Source of the DNA: Phycisphaerae bacterium
Lineage (GTDB): Bacteria; Planctomycetota; Phycisphaerae; Phycisphaerales; SM1A02
Assembly (NCBI GenBank): GCA_002717655.1
Contig: PBAY01000039.1
Location: 1-64,000 of the forward strand
Length of the DNA: 64,000 bases
Direction: 5' to 3'
Part shown: positions 34,667 to 43,813 of the stretch, piece by piece
Position numbering within the stretch: the first letter of the stretch is position 1
How the letters are laid out: every line of letters begins with the position of its first letter
Program-made: the position numbers and the translations under genes
Notes under the pieces: generated by a model
What the model saw: only the letters and a program-made list of their open reading frames with translations
What the model was told of the DNA's origin: nothing
Databases searched by the model: none

Positions 34667-34847
34667 GGGTCATTCCCTCCATGGATGACTATAGGCCCCG
34701 AGGCTACCTTTGCTGATCGGCGGGGGCAACCGGTGGACAAGCGTCCATTGGCTGAAGTTGTGGAATTCAGGACCGCTCCGGGTTAATTCAGAAGGTCTGG
34801 TTGAATTACAAGCCTCAAGCCTGCTGCGCGGTACGATTCAGGCAATC

Positions 34848-36638
34848 ATGAGAGGCCTCAAGACCATCATTTCAGCCACGGTTCTCTGCATTCTGGCAGG
34901 GTGCCAGTCTCCACTGGATGGACCCGATACCGGTCCATTTCTGGATAAACAGCTTGCGGCAATGATCGAGCAGGAGATTCAGCAGGTTGATCAGCTTGAG
35001 CGTGAAGCCGTGCTGAGTCAGCCAAGTGAAATTGAATCGGTTCTGGCGGGTCGAAGAGACGAGCTCGATGCCTTGTCGCCGGTCCCACCAGGGGCTGACC
35101 TGAATGTGGATCTGGGTCTGGATCTTTCAGGTCGCATCGCCTCAGGTGAGCCGATTGATCTGGAGCGAGCAGTCAAGGCTGCAGTCATCAACAACCTCGG
35201 TCTTCAGGGATCGAGGATTCAGCCGGCGATCAACCGGGAACAGGTGATTCAGGCTGAAGCGGTCTTCGATATTGTTCTTGGAGCAGGTGTTTCATTTGGT
35301 CGGGACCGAACACCCACGACCGTTGTTGAGGTTGCTACCGAAGCAGGCGATCAACCTTTGAATGTGGGTTTGTCCAGGGTCGAGCAGTTTCAATACAACG
35401 TCTCTCTTGCCAAGAAGTTGACGACAGGTGGAACAGTCAGACTCGAGACGAACCTCGACCGGACACTTCAACGTAACGAGGATGATCTTGTCTTTCGACC
35501 GAACCCCTCTGTTCGTCCCACCTTTGCGCTTCAAATTGAGCAACCAATCCTCAGGGGATTTGGTGAAGAGGTGAATCTTGCTCAGGTCTACATTGCTCAG
35601 AAAACCGAACAATCCGCAGTTGAAGGTGTTCGAGCCCAGTTGATTTCGACTATTACGAACACCGAAGTGGCCTATTGGAATCTTGCCTTCGCCTGGAGAC
35701 AACTCGCGATACAACAGTGGATGGTCGGTGCTGCGGAAGAACTGCTGGAAATCATCAATCGTCGGCGGAATTACGATGCAAACATCGCCGACTGGGCACA
35801 GGCTGTTGCAACGGTTGAACAAAGACGATCGGAGATCATCGGTTATCAACAGCAGGTCAAGGAAGCTTCCGATCTTCTCAAGCAACTGATGAATGATCCC
35901 GCGATCCCGCTTTCAGGTGAATCGGTTCTTCAACCTGTTGATGAAATGGTTCACCTGCCCATCGAACTGGAACTGCGTGAATCACTGCTCGTCGCGATCG
36001 CAAATCGACCCGATGTACGGCAATCGCTTTACAACATCGATATTGCCAAAATCAATCAGGTTGTCGCGGACAATGGCCGTCTGCCGGATCTGGATTTCCA
36101 GGCCAGCGTCAACACACAGGGACTCGGTGGTACCTACCACGATGGATACAGTGAGTCATTCACAGGAAACTTCCTTTCCTATGTGGTCGGTCTGGTATTC
36201 GAATACCCACTTGGAAACCGTGGACCAGAAGCGGCCTTTCAGGAAAGCCGTCTGGAACGAAGTTCGATGGTGGTTGAATATCGACAGGTTCTTCTTCAGG
36301 TGATTCTGGATGTCAAGACCGCCATGCGTCGGGTCATGGATTATGCAGAACTGATTCCAGCTACGAGAACCGCACGTATTGCAACCGCTGAATCACTTCG
36401 AGCACTTGAAGTTGAACGTCAGACTCTTGCAAGTCTCACACCCACCTTTCTCAACCTCATCTTTTCAACGCAGGCTCAGCTTGCCAACGCGAGAACAGCC
36501 GAGTTTGATGCGATTGTTCAATTCAACACCTCTGTTTCCAAGATGTATGAAGCCATGGGAACAACTCTGGATGTGAAGCAGATTGGAATACAGACCATTG
36601 ATGAAGATGGTGATTTCGATCCGCGAACACTGTATTGA
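34848..36638 (+). CDS. TolC-family outer-membrane efflux lipoprotein
   Basis: 596 residues. MRGLKTIISATVLCILAGC is a lipoprotein signal with the acyl-accepting Cys19. The two TolC halves follow, with long alpha-helical hairpins (QAEAVFDIVLG..; RRRNYDANIADWAQAVATVEQRRSEIIGYQ) and beta strands suited to a trimeric outer-membrane barrel and periplasmic tunnel. It would export drugs, metals or proteins with an inner-membrane pump and adaptor, neither of which is nearby. An upstream ATG frame (34710) exists but the lipobox fixes the start at 34848. The Sua5 gene starts 1 bp after its stop. Confidence 0.88.
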   Translation: MRGLKTIISATVLCILAGCQSPLDGPDTGPFLDKQLAAMIEQEIQQVDQLEREAVLSQPSEIESVLAGRRDELDALSPVPPGADLNVDLGLDLSGRIASGEPIDLERAVKAAVINNLGLQGSRIQPAINREQVIQAEAVFDIVLGAGVSFGRDRTPTTVVEVATEAGDQPLNVGLSRVEQFQYNVSLAKKLTTGGTVRLETNLDRTLQRNEDDLVFRPNPSVRPTFALQIEQPILRGFGEEVNLAQVYIAQKTEQSAVEGVRAQLISTITNTEVAYWNLAFAWRQLAIQQWMVGAAEELLEIINRRRNYDANIADWAQAVATVEQRRSEIIGYQQQVKEASDLLKQLMNDPAIPLSGESVLQPVDEMVHLPIELELRESLLVAIANRPDVRQSLYNIDIAKINQVVADNGRLPDLDFQASVNTQGLGGTYHDGYSESFTGNFLSYVVGLVFEYPLGNRGPEAAFQESRLERSSMVVEYRQVLLQVILDVKTAMRRVMDYAELIPATRTARIATAESLRALEVERQTLASLTPTFLNLIFSTQAQLANARTAEFDAIVQFNTSVSKMYEAMGTTLDVKQIGIQTIDEDGDFDPRTLY

Positions 36639-36639
36639 C

Positions 36640-37629
36640 ATGAATCCAAGACAACTACCTGCAGGTGAGATGGCAATCAATGAAGCGGTTTCCACCCTTC
36701 ATGCTGGTGGTGTGGTGGCCTTTCCCACAGAGACTGTCTATGGACTTGGTGCGGATACGCTGAATGATGAAGCGCTTGAGAAGATCTATCAGCTCAAGGG
36801 GCGCCCATCGAACAACCCACTCATTGCCCATGTCTGTGACATCGATGGAGCGAGAAAAATCACCACTGGGTGGGATGACCGTTGCTCCTTGTTGGCTGAA
36901 GCCTGGTGGCCCGGCCCTTTGACTCTGGTTCTTGGCCGGGATCCTTCCGTGCCAGATCGTGCATCCGGTGGGCGGCCGACTCTTGCAGTAAGAAGTCCGG
37001 AACATCCTGTTGCCAGAAGCCTCCTGACTGAATTTGGAGGACCGATCTCGGCTCCATCAGCCAATCGTTCAGGTGGTGTGTCTCCGACTCGATCGCAACA
37101 TGTGATGGATGATTTTCAGAATCAACCAGAGGCTCATGATCTTCTGGTGATTGATGGTGGTCCATGCCGCGTAGGTATCGAGTCAACCGTGCTGGACATG
37201 ACCGTAGACCCACCCCGAATTCTTCGTCCAGGTGTGCTGACAGCCGAGATCCTGATGCCTCTGATCGGCCAAGTCGAGCTGGCAGCCATGCAGACTGTCT
37301 CAGCTTCTCCGGGCACCATGGAGCGTCACTACGCACCCCAGACTCCCTGCCTGCTTGTTGATGAATTTCAACTGACCGGACATCTTCAGAGTCATGAACA
37401 ACGTTGTGTGGTGATCACTTCTCGTGATCGGGCAGTTGATCCACCACATGTATTGATTTCCATGCCTACCGATCCATCCGGGTACGCCGTTGAACTGTAT
37501 GACGCGCTGCGACGAGCCGACATGGAGCGTGCGGATGTTCTACTCATCGAGTCAACAGGTGAGGAAGATCCAAACTGGATCGCCATTCAGGATCGTTTGA
37601 TGCGTGCGGCAGCAGACAGAAATTCCTGA
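36640..37629 (+). CDS. Threonylcarbamoyl-AMP synthase (Sua5/YrdC family)
   Basis: 329 residues. First step of the universal t6A37 modification of ANN-decoding tRNAs: makes threonylcarbamoyl-AMP from Thr, bicarbonate and ATP. The YrdC core shows GGVVAFPTETVYGLGADT, LKGRPSNNPLIAHV and SAPSANRSGGVSPT. The C-terminal Sua5 domain (~215-329) marks the longer Sua5 type. The ATG at 36640 follows the TolC-family stop by 1 bp, so the two genes are probably co-transcribed. An earlier in-frame start at 36583 would overlap the upstream gene and is less likely. Confidence 0.93.
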   Translation: MNPRQLPAGEMAINEAVSTLHAGGVVAFPTETVYGLGADTLNDEALEKIYQLKGRPSNNPLIAHVCDIDGARKITTGWDDRCSLLAEAWWPGPLTLVLGRDPSVPDRASGGRPTLAVRSPEHPVARSLLTEFGGPISAPSANRSGGVSPTRSQHVMDDFQNQPEAHDLLVIDGGPCRVGIESTVLDMTVDPPRILRPGVLTAEILMPLIGQVELAAMQTVSASPGTMERHYAPQTPCLLVDEFQLTGHLQSHEQRCVVITSRDRAVDPPHVLISMPTDPSGYAVELYDALRRADMERADVLLIESTGEEDPNWIAIQDRLMRAAADRNS

Positions 37630-37645
37630 AGACCACTTCTGAATT
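37621..37645. terminator. Imperfect hairpin at the Sua5 / ChaN convergent junction
   Basis: AATTC...GAAG pairs with CTTC...GAATT around an ACCA loop, with a small internal mismatch (CT against T). The plus-strand stop lies inside and the minus-strand stop begins at the last base. Weak candidate for a shared terminator. Confidence 0.25.
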
Positions 37646-38589
37646 CAAGGTTCGTCGATCCGGGTATGGATGATCACATCCGCCTGCTTTACATTGCTGC
37701 CGGCTTCCAGGGGTTCACCCCGTGAAGTTTCCAGGCTGATCGTCCTGATTCTGTGATCAGGAAGCTGTCGCCTGATTTCCTGAACTGTTCCACCATCATG
37801 ATCACTGTGAAATCTTCCAAGAAGAAGAATGACAGGTGATCCATGTTTCCCGATCGCCCTTACGACCGAGTCGGCCATCGTCGCATCCCACACCTGTTGT
37901 GCGTCATAGAACGTATCGATGTAGGAGAGGTCGATTTCATCATCACCGTGATCCGAAGGACTCATGATTTCATAGAACCGCTCTTGATAGGTCCCTTCAA
38001 TTCGTTCAGGTGGGAGTTCAACAAGCCATGAACGGGCCTCGGGAAGTTCCCTGATTGCATCCCAACCCTGCACCCGTGCCAGTCGGGCATATCGTCGAGG
38101 CGCATTCGCTGCGACGACTCTGGCGTTGCGTTCAAGGGCGGCATCAACCACAGGTTGATACCAGGCCATCCAACTTCCCTTGCCTGCCCAGTTGGTTGAT
38201 CCTGTTTCCTTGGCAAAGGTGGTGGCGTCAATCAACCCATCAACATAATCATCGACCAGGATCTGCTCATCACGTTCAAGCATCTCCATCGCCACCACAC
38301 CTCCCGATCTTTCATCCAGCACGTCTTCTACAACGGCCAGTTGGACGGCGTGTCCAGTGGCGTCATCATGTTCCTCCCCGAGAACAATGACATCAGCTTG
38401 AGTCACGTCGTCGATGAAGGTGGACCAGGTCAGATGATCACCTGTCTCACCCGAGACAATCCGAAGTTCCGTCCGTACATCGACAGTTGAAGGCTGAACC
38501 GGCTTCTTGGCGGTCTGGCAGCCAAAAGGGACTCCAAAGACGAGAAGCAGGGTTGAAAGGCGTAAGAAGGGCGAAATAAGGGTAGTCAT
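37645..38589 (-). CDS. ChaN-like (haem-binding uptake, PF04187-type) lipoprotein
   Basis: 314 residues. The signal peptide ends near FGC (Cys ~24), suggesting lipidation. The mature part shows the ChaN/Tiki-fold segments VIVLGEEHDDATGHAVQLAVVEDV, VVAMEMLERDEQILVDDYV, NAPRRYARLA and LLLGRFHSDHDGG. Related proteins bind haem in iron acquisition or act as metalloproteases. The frame extends upstream to 38676, but the ATG at 38589 has GGAGAG just before it and starts the signal peptide. Divergent from the TPR/alpha-CTD gene. Confidence 0.82.
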   Translation of the reverse strand: MTTLISPFLRLSTLLLVFGVPFGCQTAKKPVQPSTVDVRTELRIVSGETGDHLTWSTFIDDVTQADVIVLGEEHDDATGHAVQLAVVEDVLDERSGGVVAMEMLERDEQILVDDYVDGLIDATTFAKETGSTNWAGKGSWMAWYQPVVDAALERNARVVAANAPRRYARLARVQGWDAIRELPEARSWLVELPPERIEGTYQERFYEIMSPSDHGDDEIDLSYIDTFYDAQQVWDATMADSVVRAIGKHGSPVILLLGRFHSDHDGGTVQEIRRQLPDHRIRTISLETSRGEPLEAGSNVKQADVIIHTRIDEP

Positions 38590-38631
38590 GGCTCTCCAGA
38601 ATCCTTGAATCAAGATGGAATCTGGGGGCCG

Positions 38632-38660
38632 TTGTAGCAGCCCCCGGGCGACCGTACAAT
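38632..38660 (+). promoter_or_regulatory. Candidate promoter of the TPR/alpha-CTD gene
   Basis: TTGTAG (38632-38637) and TACAAT (38655-38660) are separated by 17 nt. The start codon lies 44 nt further on, with GGGAG in the leader. Confidence 0.45.
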
Positions 38661-38704
38661 ACGCGATCCCATTCAAGAAACCAGCACTCCGGGAGCGGAT
38701 TTAC

Positions 38705-39634
38705 ATGTCGCAGCAATCATCCAACGGACTCGATACGGTCATCGGTGGCGCCGCCACTGCAAGCGTTGATACCCAACAGGCAATCAGTGAAGCAACACGC
38801 CTGGAATCAGAGGGTGATCGCGCTGGAGCGATTGGTGCACTGCGGGCCGCAGCACCCCACGATGATTCCGCCGCCTTCCGTCTGGCCTACCTTCTTGATC
38901 TGGTCGGCGAAGAAGATGAATCCATACAGATGTATGAGGATCTGATCGCACGACAGAACCGACCTTCCATCAATGTTCTGTTGAATCTTGCAATCCTTCA
39001 TGAGGATCGGGGTGAGATCGCTGCAGCTGAGCGTTGTCTGCGTCAGATTCTCGATACGAACCCCAATCATGAACGTGCTCGTTTGTTCATGCACGATGTT
39101 CGATCCTCAAAGGACATGTACTACGACGAAGAGCAGGCTCGTGACATGGCCAAGCGAAGTGCGTTGATGGACACGCCTGTCACCGATTTCGAGCTTTCGG
39201 TTCGAGCCCGCAACTGCCTCAAGAAGATGCAGATCCGGACACTCGGAGATCTTCTGAAGGTCAGTGAATCCGAACTTCTGAGCTACAAGAACTTCGGAGA
39301 GACCTCTCTGGTTGAAATCAACCAGATGCTGGCTTCCAAAGGTCTTCGGCTTGGACAGAGTCTCCAGTCACACCACTCCCGGATGCGTGAAGAGATCTAT
39401 GAAGAGCTCAAGAGCAAGGCTTCAGAGGCGGTGCTCAACAAGCCCATCACCCAGCTTGATTTCTCAGTCCGTGCCCGCAAGGCACTCCAGCTTCTGGGTG
39501 TCCAGACCATTGCGGATCTGGCCACACGAACCGAGGCGGAACTGATGGGTGTGAAGAATTTCGGTGCCACCAGCCTGGATGAGGTCAATGAGGTCCTGAC
39601 GGCCTACAACCTTCAACTTAGAAACCTCGACTAG
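38705..39634 (+). CDS. TPR protein with two RNA-polymerase-alpha C-terminal-like domains
   Basis: 309 residues. Residues ~30-145 form TPR-type helices (ESIQMYEDLIARQNRPSINV, then NPNHERAR). Two copies of the alpha-CTD follow: ~158-222 (ELSVRARNCLKKMQIRTLGD, SYKNFGETSLVEINQML) and ~248-309 (DFSVRARKALQLLGVQTIAD, VKNFGATSLDEVNEVL). In the first, R, N and C of the VRSANC segment that contacts UP-element DNA are conserved (VRARNC); in the second the N is K. No alpha N-terminal domain is present, so it cannot replace RpoA. It may bind DNA or an activator beside RNA polymerase. The SpoIID gene follows by 48 bp. Confidence 0.88.
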   Translation: MSQQSSNGLDTVIGGAATASVDTQQAISEATRLESEGDRAGAIGALRAAAPHDDSAAFRLAYLLDLVGEEDESIQMYEDLIARQNRPSINVLLNLAILHEDRGEIAAAERCLRQILDTNPNHERARLFMHDVRSSKDMYYDEEQARDMAKRSALMDTPVTDFELSVRARNCLKKMQIRTLGDLLKVSESELLSYKNFGETSLVEINQMLASKGLRLGQSLQSHHSRMREEIYEELKSKASEAVLNKPITQLDFSVRARKALQLLGVQTIADLATRTEAELMGVKNFGATSLDEVNEVLTAYNLQLRNLD

Positions 39635-39682
39635 TTCCTGAGAATTCCAGTGAATCCGTTGATTCGGTCGAGAAGGCCTGTC

Positions 39683-40981
39683 ATGGGACGGTCTTTTTCA
39701 GCCATTGTTGGATTCATTTGCTGTACCTCGGTCATACTGCCTCTGGTTGCATGTCAGGACGAAGATGTTTCTCCACGTCAGTCATCAGAATCCGTAGCTG
39801 TTGAAATCAAATCGAGTATCAGGCTTCCTATCCCCGAGGAGGCTCCAGTTGTACGGGTCCGGCTCATGCATGTGGTGGGCAATCTGGAACCCGTGGTATT
39901 CGCCAAGGATGGCGCATCCCTTCGTATTGAGGATGACCATGGAAACAATTTCAATTGCAAGGGACCGGTTACGATCCACAGGGATCAGGATGGATGGCTC
40001 ATTCGTTGTGATCAAAAGGTACCGGATCACATTCATGCATCAAACTCATTGAATCTCAGTTCCGCTGATGGAATCGAGATGACGGATGACAGTAATGAGA
40101 CTCGCAGATATGGCGGGATCATCCAGTGCCTTGCAGTTCCCGATGATCAGAAGATCAGATGGGATGTCATCGAACATCTTTCAATTGAAGATTATCTACC
40201 CGGTGTTCTGGCCGGCGAACTCTATGCCCATTGGGGCAAGCAGTGTCAGGCCGCACAGGCGATTGCCGCCAGAAGCTTTGTGAGCATGTCCTGTGCCGAG
40301 CGTACTGGAAGACGGTGGGATGTTGTGGATACACCGGCTTCACAGGCTTATGTAGGCCAGGTTGTGGATCCTCTGACACATCAAGCGGTATCCATGACCA
40401 AGGGAATGATCCTGACATGGGGGAAGGAACTTGTTCCTGGATACTTCAGCAGTTGTTGCGGGGGTCGGGCGGCCACCGCGACGGAAGCCATTGGACCGAA
40501 TCCGATCAACAGCGTGAAACCACTCAACGGTCACGGCAAAGGTGCGTATTGTCAGGATGCACCGCTTTATGAATGGGAAAGAACGGTTGACGGGAGTGAA
40601 CTTGCAAGCGCGATCCGGGAACATGTGGGCAAGGAGTCAGCCTTGTCCGGTATTCAGGACATACGTTCAATCAGGATTGTTGAGAACAATCAACATGGCC
40701 GTGGAGTCAGGCTCTCATTGAAGGATTCATCCGGCAGAACCCATGAGATGACGGCGGCAGCATTGGCGCAATACTCGGGTGCCCTGCCAAAGGGTGCGCT
40801 GTATTCAGGGTGGGTTGAAGGCCAGACCAAATCAGGATCACTGCATCTGTCTGGACGGGGGTATGGACATGGTGCAGGTCTGTGCCAGTACGGTGCAGCC
40901 GCCATGGCTGATCAAGGCAAATCATTCTGGCAGATCATCGAGTTCTACTATCCACAGGCGGAAATCAAGAAGGCCTGGTAG
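39683..40981 (+). CDS. SpoIID/LytB-domain lipoprotein
   Basis: 432 residues. The signal ends in a lipobox LVAC (Cys24). The SpoIID domain shows DYLPGVLAGELYAHWG, with the catalytic Glu in AGEL, AAQAIAARSFV, SSCCGGRAAT and the C-terminal GRGYGHGAGLCQYGA. SpoIID-type enzymes are lytic transglycosylases that act on peptidoglycan stripped of stem peptides. In a non-sporulating bacterium it would remodel the cell wall. GTG at 39650 is an alternative start; the ATG at 39683 has AGAAGG upstream. Downstream gene is convergent, 1 bp away. Confidence 0.87.
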   Translation: MGRSFSAIVGFICCTSVILPLVACQDEDVSPRQSSESVAVEIKSSIRLPIPEEAPVVRVRLMHVVGNLEPVVFAKDGASLRIEDDHGNNFNCKGPVTIHRDQDGWLIRCDQKVPDHIHASNSLNLSSADGIEMTDDSNETRRYGGIIQCLAVPDDQKIRWDVIEHLSIEDYLPGVLAGELYAHWGKQCQAAQAIAARSFVSMSCAERTGRRWDVVDTPASQAYVGQVVDPLTHQAVSMTKGMILTWGKELVPGYFSSCCGGRAATATEAIGPNPINSVKPLNGHGKGAYCQDAPLYEWERTVDGSELASAIREHVGKESALSGIQDIRSIRIVENNQHGRGVRLSLKDSSGRTHEMTAAALAQYSGALPKGALYSGWVEGQTKSGSLHLSGRGYGHGAGLCQYGAAAMADQGKSFWQIIEFYYPQAEIKKAW

Positions 40982-40982
40982 T

Positions 40983-41513
40983 TCAACCGGTATGATCCTC
41001 AACTGGATCATGTTCGATATCGATCGTCATCGGAATGGGTCCCAACATCAGGGTGCTGTGCCGATCCACCTTTCCTGGGCTGTCTTCATCAGGCAGTGTC
41101 ACCACAACAGCCTGCTCCAGATAGAGACTCAGGGTGTCTGATTCGGAATCAGCCTGTACTCGAGCCCTTCTGGCTGCGATATGAACATCATTTCCTTCCA
41201 GGCAGACATCAACAAGTCGCCCGGTTCCAGCTTCGGTACCAGTTGCATGAATCCACCATGGACCAAGTACGCCACCATCAGGTTGGTTTGCAACAGATGG
41301 CCGATGCAAGGCGGTTTTGATGATCAGGGACTCGATGTCACTGGATGAGGCCATCGGGACCTTGATTTGAGCATCTTCCATCCAGAATGCCGAGCCCAAA
41401 CTGAGGGCAAGGGCAGCTGCCGCAGCAAGAAACAGAAACCATGAACCACGGCTGGTTTTCGGACGTTCAATGATGCTCGATTCAGAGCCTGGAAACTTAT
41501 AGGGGTCATTCAT
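40983..41513 (-). CDS. Single-pass membrane protein of unknown function
   Basis: 176 residues. A basic N-terminal segment, one membrane helix (~24-45, SWFLFLAAAAALALSLGSAF), then an extracytoplasmic beta-rich domain including GPWWIHATGTEAGTGRLVDV and ARRARVQADSESDTLSL. The overall plan (membrane anchor plus beta-rich periplasmic part) recalls LptC-like proteins, but no firm similarity is seen. ATG at 41513; divergent from prpB across about 80 bp. Confidence 0.65.
   Translation of the reverse strand: MNDPYKFPGSESSIIERPKTSRGSWFLFLAAAAALALSLGSAFWMEDAQIKVPMASSSDIESLIIKTALHRPSVANQPDGGVLGPWWIHATGTEAGTGRLVDVCLEGNDVHIAARRARVQADSESDTLSLYLEQAVVVTLPDEDSPGKVDRHSTLMLGPIPMTIDIEHDPVEDHTG
40992..41011. terminator. 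Hairpin inside the end of the 40983 gene
   Basis: ATGATCC and GGATCAT form a perfect 7-bp stem around TCAACT, 11 nt after the SpoIID stop and inside the last codons of the convergent gene. A possible terminator for the SpoIID transcript; no T-tract. Confidence 0.3.
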
Positions 41514-41592
41514 GTCTGCCAGATCGGTTCGTGGGCGACCTGACTTCAATCCAGTTCCTCTGGATGTCCGTTTGTCCGTGCTTGGTACGATA

Positions 41593-42477
41593 ATGTCCGA
41601 TATGACGACCTCTCATCATCCAGGACGGGATCTAAGAACACTCATGAAAGCCGGCACTGTGATGTGTCCCGGTGCCTTTACAGCATTGGTTGCCCGGGCG
41701 GTTGCTCAGGCAGGTTTCAAGTCGGTCTATATTTCCGGTGGCGCAACAGCCAACACCGCAGGTTATCCAGATATTGGTCTGATCAGTCTTACGGAAATGT
41801 GTCGCACGATCCGGGAGGTTGTAACAGCCAGCGGTCTGCCAGTCGTAGTCGATGCTGATACTGGTTACGGAGAAGTGGAGATGGTGCATCGGACGGTGCA
41901 TGAATACGCGGCCTCCGGTGCTGCTGCATTGCATTTGGAAGATCAAGTCTTCCCAAAGCGATGTGGACATCTTGATGGAAAGACACTTGTATCCACGTCA
42001 CAGATGGTCGAGAAGATTGAAGAAGCGGCACAGGCTCGGGATGAACGTGGTGGGGACGTCATCATCATCGCTCGTACTGATGCAGCATCTGTTGATGGAA
42101 TTGATGAATCAATCAAACGTGGTTGTGCTTATCGAGAAGCAGGTGCGGACATGATCTTTCCAGAAGGCCTTGGCAGTGAAGAAGATTTTGCGACATTCTC
42201 TTCTTCCTGTCCCGGGCTGCTTCTCGCGAACATGACAGAATTCGGCAAGACTCCGATGCTGAAACTGGAACAGTTTCAGGAAATGGGATACGACCTTGTG
42301 ATCTATCCTGTCACCATGCAACGTGTAGCCATGGGTGCTGTCACCGAACGACTTGAGCAACTCGCCCGTGAGGGTGGGGCTGATGGTTTCCTTGATGCAA
42401 TGCAGACTCGCAGTGAACTCTACGAGTTGTTGGATTACACGCCCGGTAAAGCGTGGCCAATGCCCTCACGCAGCTGA
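41593..42477 (+). CDS. prpB: Methylisocitrate lyase
   Basis: 294 residues. Cleaves 2-methylisocitrate to pyruvate and succinate, last step of the methylcitrate cycle. The active-site KRCGHLDGK is intact, as are GGATANTAGYPD, VVDADTGYGE and IARTDA; the protein matches the isocitrate lyase/PEP mutase fold. An earlier frame start (41512) is too far upstream; the ATG at 41593 or the one at 41602 (MTTSHHPG), which lies 7 nt after a GATAAT hexamer, is likely. prpC follows 113 bp later; no prpD is visible, so 2-methylcitrate dehydratase must be elsewhere. Confidence 0.92.
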   Translation: MSDMTTSHHPGRDLRTLMKAGTVMCPGAFTALVARAVAQAGFKSVYISGGATANTAGYPDIGLISLTEMCRTIREVVTASGLPVVVDADTGYGEVEMVHRTVHEYAASGAAALHLEDQVFPKRCGHLDGKTLVSTSQMVEKIEEAAQARDERGGDVIIIARTDAASVDGIDESIKRGCAYREAGADMIFPEGLGSEEDFATFSSSCPGLLLANMTEFGKTPMLKLEQFQEMGYDLVIYPVTMQRVAMGAVTERLEQLAREGGADGFLDAMQTRSELYELLDYTPGKAWPMPSRS

Positions 42478-42590
42478 TATAGGCAGAAAATAGATTTATC
42501 AGTTAGGATATGGAGCTTGGCAAATGCCCTGCAGGGTTGCTGCCACCCCAGATTCACGGCGAGATGCCATTACAAGGAAGAGAGTCACGA

Positions 42591-43745
42591 ATGCCTGCCT
42601 GCGAAGTGAAGTCGGCTGATACGCGCGGTCTTGCCGGACAGACCGTTGGAGATACCTCGGTATGTTCGGTAAACCAGACGCAATTGATCTACCGTGGATA
42701 TGAGATCGCTGATCTTGCTGCGAATGCCACATTCGAGGAAGTTGCCTTTCTACTTCTGGCGGGGCACAAGCCATCAGCTGATGAGCTTGCAGAATTCGAC
42801 CAGGCTCTGAAGGACAACAGAAGTGTTGAATCCAGCATTCTCGATGTAATCGAGCGAATTGCGGTTGAGCCAGCTGATGTTCATCCCATGAGCATTTTGC
42901 GAACCGGAATCTCGATGGTGTCGCACCTGGACCCTGAGTGTGAAGACAATTCAGCAGATGCCGAGTACCGCAAGTCCATCCGCCTGATGGCCAAGATCCC
43001 GACACTCATTGGAGCCTGTCAGGCTCCTCGAGATGGAAGAAGCCGGGTTGAACCTGACGCTTCACTCTCGCATGCCGCGAATCTTCTGTGGATGCTTACG
43101 GGAAAGAAGCCCGAGTCCATCGCAACCAAGGTCATGGATGTCTCTCTCATCCTCTATGCGGAACATGATTTCAACGCATCCACCTTCACCAGCCGAGTCA
43201 TTGCCTCCACCAACTCCGACATGCACTCCGCAGTCTGCGGTGGTATCGGAGCCTTGAAGGGCAATCTCCATGGTGGAGCGAACGAGGCTGCTATGGACAT
43301 GCTTGCCGACATCATGAATGACACATCGGATTCCTCTATGACCGTGGAGGAATGGATGCAGAACGCTTTCAATGAAAAACGAAAGTTGATGGGATTCGGA
43401 CACCGCGTCTACAAGAACGGTGATCATCGAGCCGGCATTCTGAGAGAGTGGGGGCTCAAGTACTGTGAAGAAGTCGAGCCGGACAAGAAGGTCTGGTTTG
43501 ACCTTGGAGATGAGGTACAGGGAATCATGCATCGAGAAAAAGACATTCATCCAAATGTCGATTTCCCGTGCGGCATGACCTACTTCACACTTGGGATCCC
43601 GGTTCCTCAGTACACACCAATCTTCGTGGCCAGCCGTATTACAGGTTGGTGTGCTCACATCATGGAGCAGCATGCAAACAATCGCATCATCCGACCGTTG
43701 GCTCAGTATGCCGGACCGGATCTGATGTCATGGTGTGACAGCTGA
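42591..43745 (+). CDS. prpC: 2-methylcitrate synthase
   Basis: 384 residues, citrate synthase superfamily. Condenses propionyl-CoA with oxaloacetate. The catalytic histidines are in STNSDMHSAVCGGIGALKG and GFGHRVYKNGDHRAGIL, with an Asp further on. The short N-terminus (SADTRGLAGQTVGDTSVC) and size favour PrpC over the hexameric citrate synthase, but overlap in substrate is possible. The upstream frame runs to 42510; the ATG at 42591 matches the expected N-terminus. Together with prpB it points to propionate clearance. Confidence 0.92.
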   Translation: MPACEVKSADTRGLAGQTVGDTSVCSVNQTQLIYRGYEIADLAANATFEEVAFLLLAGHKPSADELAEFDQALKDNRSVESSILDVIERIAVEPADVHPMSILRTGISMVSHLDPECEDNSADAEYRKSIRLMAKIPTLIGACQAPRDGRSRVEPDASLSHAANLLWMLTGKKPESIATKVMDVSLILYAEHDFNASTFTSRVIASTNSDMHSAVCGGIGALKGNLHGGANEAAMDMLADIMNDTSDSSMTVEEWMQNAFNEKRKLMGFGHRVYKNGDHRAGILREWGLKYCEEVEPDKKVWFDLGDEVQGIMHREKDIHPNVDFPCGMTYFTLGIPVPQYTPIFVASRITGWCAHIMEQHANNRIIRPLAQYAGPDLMSWCDS

Positions 43746-43813
43746 TTCATAGTCTTTCTCAATCATTTAATCGGTGGATAATCGATCTAATTTTATAGTC
43801 AAGGATGAAGGCC

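Noticed and set aside
43062-43673. 203-codon minus-strand frame in prpC
   Set aside because: Antisense shadow of a conserved enzyme gene.
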